NCBI GenBank assembly: GCA_007135635.1
Contig: SLIO01000405.1
Span: 1-10,835, forward strand
Direction of reading: 5' to 3'
DNA: 10,835 bases
Origin: Methylomicrobium sp.
GTDB taxonomy: Bacteria; Pseudomonadota; Gammaproteobacteria; Methylococcales; Methylomonadaceae
The position numbers and the translations under genes are program-made. Shown piece by piece: positions 7,882-10,835 of the stretch. Each line of letters starts with the position of its first letter. The first letter of the stretch is position 1. The notes under the pieces were generated by a model, which saw only the letters and a list, made by a program, of their open reading frames with translations, was not told the DNA's origin and searched no databases.

Positions 7882-9510
7882 TTATTTAATTAAGAAATCT
7901 CGCATCATACCCATATCTTCATGTTCAAGATTATGGCAGTGATACATGAATAGTCCTTTAAAATCGTTAAATGGTTTCAATACCGTCACTTTCTCACCGG
8001 GCATCACCAGCACCGTATCCTTCCAACCGCCCCAGATCAATCCGCCGGAAATCGTTTGTTGCGCTTGTCTCGATTTTGGATTCACTTGGCGTTTGATGAT
8101 TTGAAATTGTTCGCCGTGTAAATGCATCGGATGCGGCATCGGCATGCCGTTCATACCGCTGTATCCATTATCGAATTCGATGACTTGCAAACTATTGACA
8201 GGAATGATCTCATCGTCGCGGACATCGTCCATTTTATATGACCGTCCGTTCAATAACGCCGACATGTGCCGCATCGACAGCTTGATAGTTCTTGGACTGC
8301 CGTTATTCGCGGCATTGCGAACATTAAGCTTAGGTATCGTGGATAACCGCTCCGGTAAACTCTGCGAGGGTTTGCCGGCTTTAACCACTTTAACGTTAAA
8401 CAAAGAATATTCACTACCCGACGGTAGGTCGGAAGAGTGCATCATACCCATGCCTCCACCCATCATGCCGCGTCGTCCGCCGCCCATCATTCCTCCTCGG
8501 CCACCTCCCATCATGCCCATGCCGCCATGGCCGTGTGTTGAAACATCGAATGCCAAGCTACGCATGGTCATCTCGAAGCCCACCGGACGATCGCTGAAAT
8601 CAACCCAAAGCTCTATCCTTTCGCCGGGTGCCAACATCACATAAGAATACTGCTTCGGCCTTTCCAACAATCCGCCGTCGCTACCGATCACAGTCATTTT
8701 ACTGCCATCGGACCAAGCCAGTTTATAGATCCGTGAATTGGAACCGTTCAGCAACCGCAGCCGATAGGCCTGTCCCGCGACAGGCAACACATAATCGGGC
8801 CGGCCGTTGACAAAAATCCGATCGCCGAGAAAACCTTGCATGCGTTGCATCATGTGGTCGCTGTAGACGAGCTGATTATTCTTATCAAAGCTTCTGTCTT
8901 GGATCACCAACGGTAGATCAAATTCGTCCTTGGGCAAATTCAAGACCTGTTCTTCGTCGTCATGCACGATGAACAAGCCGGCAAGGCCCGAATAGACTTG
9001 CTGGGCGGTGACGCTATGGGTATGCGCGTGATACCAATAAGTTCCGGCACGGTTTAGAATTTCGAATTCATAAATATAAGATTGACCGTGACTGACCGCG
9101 TACATCGGATTGCCATCCATGTTAGCAGGTACATGCAGTCCATGCCAATGCAAAATCGAGTGCGCCGGTAAATTGTTGTTCAAATGAATTCTGACCTTTT
9201 GGCCTTTTTTCAGACGAATCGTCGGTGCAAGGTAGGTATCGTGGTGATTTTCTATCGATGAATCCGGACCTTTAAGAACTTTAGCCCGCACTTTCCAAAT
9301 TCGGGTTTCAGGACCTTCGAAGACAGGAACGTGCGCGATTTCCTGCGTCAGTTCAATTTCGACATCGGGATTAAAATTCGCAGAAGGGGTATTAATCGCT
9401 TTAAAGGCTTCGGCCGATTGCGCCCAAGAGGGATAGATCGCCGCACCTGCTGCCGCAAATGCGGCATATTTTAGCCATTGCCGACGTTGTTGATTGATCG
9501 GAGAGTTCAT
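7882..9510 (-). CDS. Tat-exported multicopper oxidase, CueO/CopA-like
   Basis: Periplasmic multicopper oxidase of 542 aa, probably oxidising Cu(I) to less toxic Cu(II) with reduction of O2 to water. The Tat signal is QRRQWLKYAAFAAAGAA (8-24), with cleavage near residue 30-34. Three cupredoxin domains carry all copper ligands: HWHG (His121, His123), HAH (His161, His163), HPMHLH (His460, His463, His465) and HCHNLEHEDMGM (His524, Cys525, His526, His530, axial Met535). This gives one type 1 centre and the trinuclear cluster. Residues 326-358 are a His/Met/Gly-rich insert, comparable in kind to the Met-rich copper-binding segment of CueO. Laccase-like activity on organics is an alternative. The Shine-Dalgarno is weak. 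The gene has its own promoter region with a large palindrome and lies downstream of dsbC. Confidence 0.92.
   Translation of the reverse strand: MNSPINQQRRQWLKYAAFAAAGAAIYPSWAQSAEAFKAINTPSANFNPDVEIELTQEIAHVPVFEGPETRIWKVRAKVLKGPDSSIENHHDTYLAPTIRLKKGQKVRIHLNNNLPAHSILHWHGLHVPANMDGNPMYAVSHGQSYIYEFEILNRAGTYWYHAHTHSVTAQQVYSGLAGLFIVHDDEEQVLNLPKDEFDLPLVIQDRSFDKNNQLVYSDHMMQRMQGFLGDRIFVNGRPDYVLPVAGQAYRLRLLNGSNSRIYKLAWSDGSKMTVIGSDGGLLERPKQYSYVMLAPGERIELWVDFSDRPVGFEMTMRSLAFDVSTHGHGGMGMMGGGRGGMMGGGRRGMMGGGMGMMHSSDLPSGSEYSLFNVKVVKAGKPSQSLPERLSTIPKLNVRNAANNGSPRTIKLSMRHMSALLNGRSYKMDDVRDDEIIPVNSLQVIEFDNGYSGMNGMPMPHPMHLHGEQFQIIKRQVNPKSRQAQQTISGGLIWGGWKDTVLVMPGEKVTVLKPFNDFKGLFMYHCHNLEHEDMGMMRDFLIK
8440..8526 (-). 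repeat. In-gene tandem repeat encoding the Met/Gly-rich insert
   Basis: Within the multicopper oxidase gene, codons 329-357 are built from about three imperfect copies of a 21-24-bp unit encoding MMGGGR(R)G, flanked by GMGMM on either side. The repetition is visible at DNA level (repeated 'cccatcat' plus proline-like 'ccgcc' strings on the plus strand), so unit number could change by slippage. The region contributes 12 Met residues in 29, which suits soft Cu(I) binding next to the type 1 site. Confidence 0.75.
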
Positions 9511-9530
9511 CGGGCGTAACTCAAGGACGT

Positions 9531-9571
9531 ATAATTTGTTAGTATATTAGCAAATTATGAATTTATAGCAA
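9531..9571 (-). promoter_or_regulatory. Promoter of the multicopper oxidase gene overlapped by a 28-bp palindrome
   Basis: On the minus strand TTGCTA (9566-9571) and TAATAT (9544-9549), separated by 16 bp, form a plausible sigma70 promoter, with about 33 bp from the -10 to the start codon. A near-perfect palindrome (9531-9558) covers the -10 and most of the spacer. Its arms ATAATTTG and CAAATTAT are exact inverses, and the 12-bp centre is palindromic except for two position pairs. The arm centres are about 20 bp apart, two helical turns, as expected for a dimeric repressor. It does not resemble the CueR site (ACCTTCC-GGAAGGT) and is centred on the -10 rather than the spacer, which argues against a MerR-type regulator. 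The actual regulator is unknown. Confidence 0.5.
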
Positions 9572-9625
9572 TTTAGACTTCTCTTTCGACTTGCTTTGCC
9601 GGGCTGTCACTATAAGAAATGTTCG

Positions 9626-9649
9626 AAGGGTATGCGCATGCATACCCTT
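9626..9649 (-). terminator. Hairpin terminator candidate after dsbC
   Basis: AAGGGTATGC (9626-9635) and GCATACCCTT (9640-9649) form a perfect 10-bp stem with a 4-nt loop (GCAT), starting 17 bp past the dsbC stop codon. On the minus strand the stem is followed by CGAACATTTCTTATAG, only a broken T-run, so intrinsic termination may be partial. Its position between dsbC and the oxidase promoter fits an end to the dsbC transcript. The perfect symmetry also makes it a possible protein-binding palindrome. Confidence 0.6.
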
Positions 9650-9666
9650 AGCTTAGTAGGTTTGTC

Positions 9667-10386
9667 CTATAAACCTTTTTCTTCGCGCAATACTTCGGAA
9701 AGCTGTTTGGCCGGCAAATAACCTGGATAGACAGAACCTTGCTCGGTAACGATCATCGGTGTACCACGTGCTTCGAAATCGTTACCCAGTTTCATATGGG
9801 CATCGACCGGATTGGTACAAGTCTTGGTTTCAGGGTCTTTTCCTTGCTTGGCTTTGGTCAAAGCATCGTTACGATCCTCCGCACACCATACTGAAACGGC
9901 TTTGGCGTAAGAATCAGAGCCCTTCCCTGCTCTCGGATAAAAGAGGTATTGAATAGTAATTCCTTCGGCCATATATTGGTCAATCTCGGAATGCAGTTTA
10001 CGACAGTAACCGCAATCGATATCGGTAAAAATGAACACTTTATGTTGACCTAATTTTGGCTTAAATACGATCATTTGATCCTGCCCCAACTTTTCCAGCG
10101 TGTTCTTCCGCGAATTAGCCATTTTCGCTTCGGTCAAATCGGTTCTAGCTTCCAGGTCGATCAAGCGTCCTTGGAATAAATATTTACCATCATCGGAGAC
10201 ATAAAAAATGGTTGCGCCGGCCGTGACTTCATAAACTCCCTTCACTTCGGAAGGCTTAATTAATTCAGGGTTGAAGTTTGGCATCGACTTCTGCAAAGCT
10301 GCCTTGATAGCTGCTTCATCAGCTTGAACAAAGCTCATGCCTAAAACTGAACCGAGCAATACCACTGTTTTAAGTATTTGTTTCAT
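9667..10386 (-). CDS. dsbC: Thiol:disulfide interchange protein DsbC
   Basis: Periplasmic disulfide isomerase/reductase of 239 aa that reshuffles wrong disulfides, kept reduced by DsbD. The Sec signal peptide is MKQILKTVVLLGSVLGMSFVQA (cleavage after residue 22). The N-terminal dimerisation domain follows (about 23-80, with KPSEVKGVYEV and a YVSDDGKYLFQG hairpin), then a helical linker and a thioredoxin domain with active site CGYC (125-128) and cis-Pro loop GTP (208-210). A second pair, Cys168 and Cys190, matches the structural disulfide of E. coli DsbC. The length is typical for the family (E. coli 236 aa). The start is supported by the signal peptide and a GGA about 9 nt upstream. In other Gammaproteobacteria dsbC often neighbours xerD/recJ; here it precedes a copper oxidase. 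Confidence 0.95.
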   Translation of the reverse strand: MKQILKTVVLLGSVLGMSFVQADEAAIKAALQKSMPNFNPELIKPSEVKGVYEVTAGATIFYVSDDGKYLFQGRLIDLEARTDLTEAKMANSRKNTLEKLGQDQMIVFKPKLGQHKVFIFTDIDCGYCRKLHSEIDQYMAEGITIQYLFYPRAGKGSDSYAKAVSVWCAEDRNDALTKAKQGKDPETKTCTNPVDAHMKLGNDFEARGTPMIVTEQGSVYPGYLPAKQLSEVLREEKGL

Positions 10387-10835
10387 AAAATTTCCATAAA
10401 TTCAGAATGACTAATGCGTTTGTAGGACTTTCGACCAAGTGTTTTGTTCATCCAGCTATGAAAAATAGCAGTCACTATTCAGCATATTTCTATTGGCTTG
10501 GTTTTGACAGTTGATTCATAAGGATACATAAATTCATCCCTGTAAGCCCTAACTGCAAATCTAACCGCCGAGGAAGAAGGGGGATACAAATCAAAAATCT
10601 GCGTCTTGCAGGCAGTCTGTTAAATCAAGAGCCTATATTTTTAACATAATTTACGCTGAATAGTTACCAAATGAGCGCGATGAAACCGATTTGGCAGGCC
10701 AATATGGATTAAACATAGGTTTACCGCCTAAATAGAAAAGAAAAGCCGGATAAAACTGAGTGATTCAAAAACCGAAATACGTGAAAAATCCGTTTAACTC
10801 TGCTCAATCAGTATCATCTGCATGCTTTTTATTAG
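10387..10835. other. Gene-free region upstream of dsbC
   Basis: 449 bp with no ORF, RNA gene or mobile element that I can recognise. It must contain the leftward dsbC promoter, but I see no convincing -35/-10 pair for it. A small stem GCTAT-GAAAA-ATAGC lies at 10455-10469. The bases at the right edge stay open for about 13 codons on the minus strand (stop at 10794-10796), so the tail of a gene beyond the window cannot be excluded. Confidence 0.5.
10504..10532 (+). promoter_or_regulatory. Rightward sigma70-like promoter candidate
   Basis: A perfect -35 hexamer TTGACA (10504-10509) is followed by a 17-bp spacer and CATAAA (10527-10532, 4 of 6 matches to the -10). It points away from dsbC into a stretch of about 300 bp without an open reading frame. 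It could drive a gene beyond the window edge with a long leader, or a small RNA, or be a chance match in AT-rich DNA. Confidence 0.35.

Noticed and set aside
8144..8644. Plus-strand 166-aa frame rich in Pro and Met opposite the copper oxidase
   Set aside because: It is the mirror of the Met/Gly repeat in an intact, well-conserved gene; no start signal or family resemblance.
10474..10664. 10-bp inverted repeat ACTATTCAGC / GCTGAATAGT, about 170 bp apart
   Set aside because: An exact 10-bp match at this distance in a 450-bp AT-rich region is not far from chance, and nothing lies between to suggest an inserted element.

Overview
The window reads as an ordinary chromosomal segment of a gammaproteobacterium. 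GluRS, MutS, the NMN amidase and DsbC all look like Enterobacteria/Pseudomonas-type orthologues, and base composition is roughly balanced by eye. A copper oxidase beside DsbC, a TOBE-type oxyanion ABC ATPase, and an intergenic repeat resembling ones I recall from Methylococcales (methanotrophs) hint at a methanotroph. That placement is an inference, not something the sequence proves.

Left part (1-2101, all minus strand): a signal-peptide Sel1-repeat protein is followed 6 bp later by gltX (glutamyl-tRNA synthetase). Then comes a separate, well-formed sigma70-like promoter driving tRNA-Ala(GGC) and tRNA-Glu(TTC). The enzyme that charges tRNA-Glu therefore sits directly upstream of a tRNA-Glu gene. 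A 289-bp divergent spacer separates this block from an ABC-transporter ATPase (2391-3380, plus) of the tungstate/molybdate type, which has no permease or binding protein next to it.

Middle (3489-7618): a Gfo/Idh/MocA oxidoreductase and pncC (NMN deamidase, CinA C-terminal domain) form a translationally coupled minus-strand pair with an ATGA overlap. They are divergent from mutS (plus), and the start codons of pncC and mutS lie only about 36 bp apart, so their control signals must overlap each other's coding sequence. The 263-bp spacer after mutS contains a 61-nt inverted-repeat structure that pairs fully only as minus-strand RNA, plus what looks like a decayed dispersed repeat.

Right part (7882-10386, minus strand): a Tat-exported CueO-like multicopper oxidase with a Met/Gly-rich insert lies downstream of dsbC (periplasmic disulfide isomerase). 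The two are separated by a hairpin terminator and by a promoter overlapped by a near-perfect 28-bp palindrome, so the oxidase is probably independently regulated. Both proteins act in the periplasm and both are linked to copper tolerance in E. coli. The last 449 bp hold no recognisable gene, only a rightward sigma70-like promoter candidate.

I found no CRISPR array, phage, transposase, toxin-antitoxin or defence cassette. The least explained signals are non-coding: the palindrome at 9531-9558 and the wobble-paired hairpin at 7722-7782.
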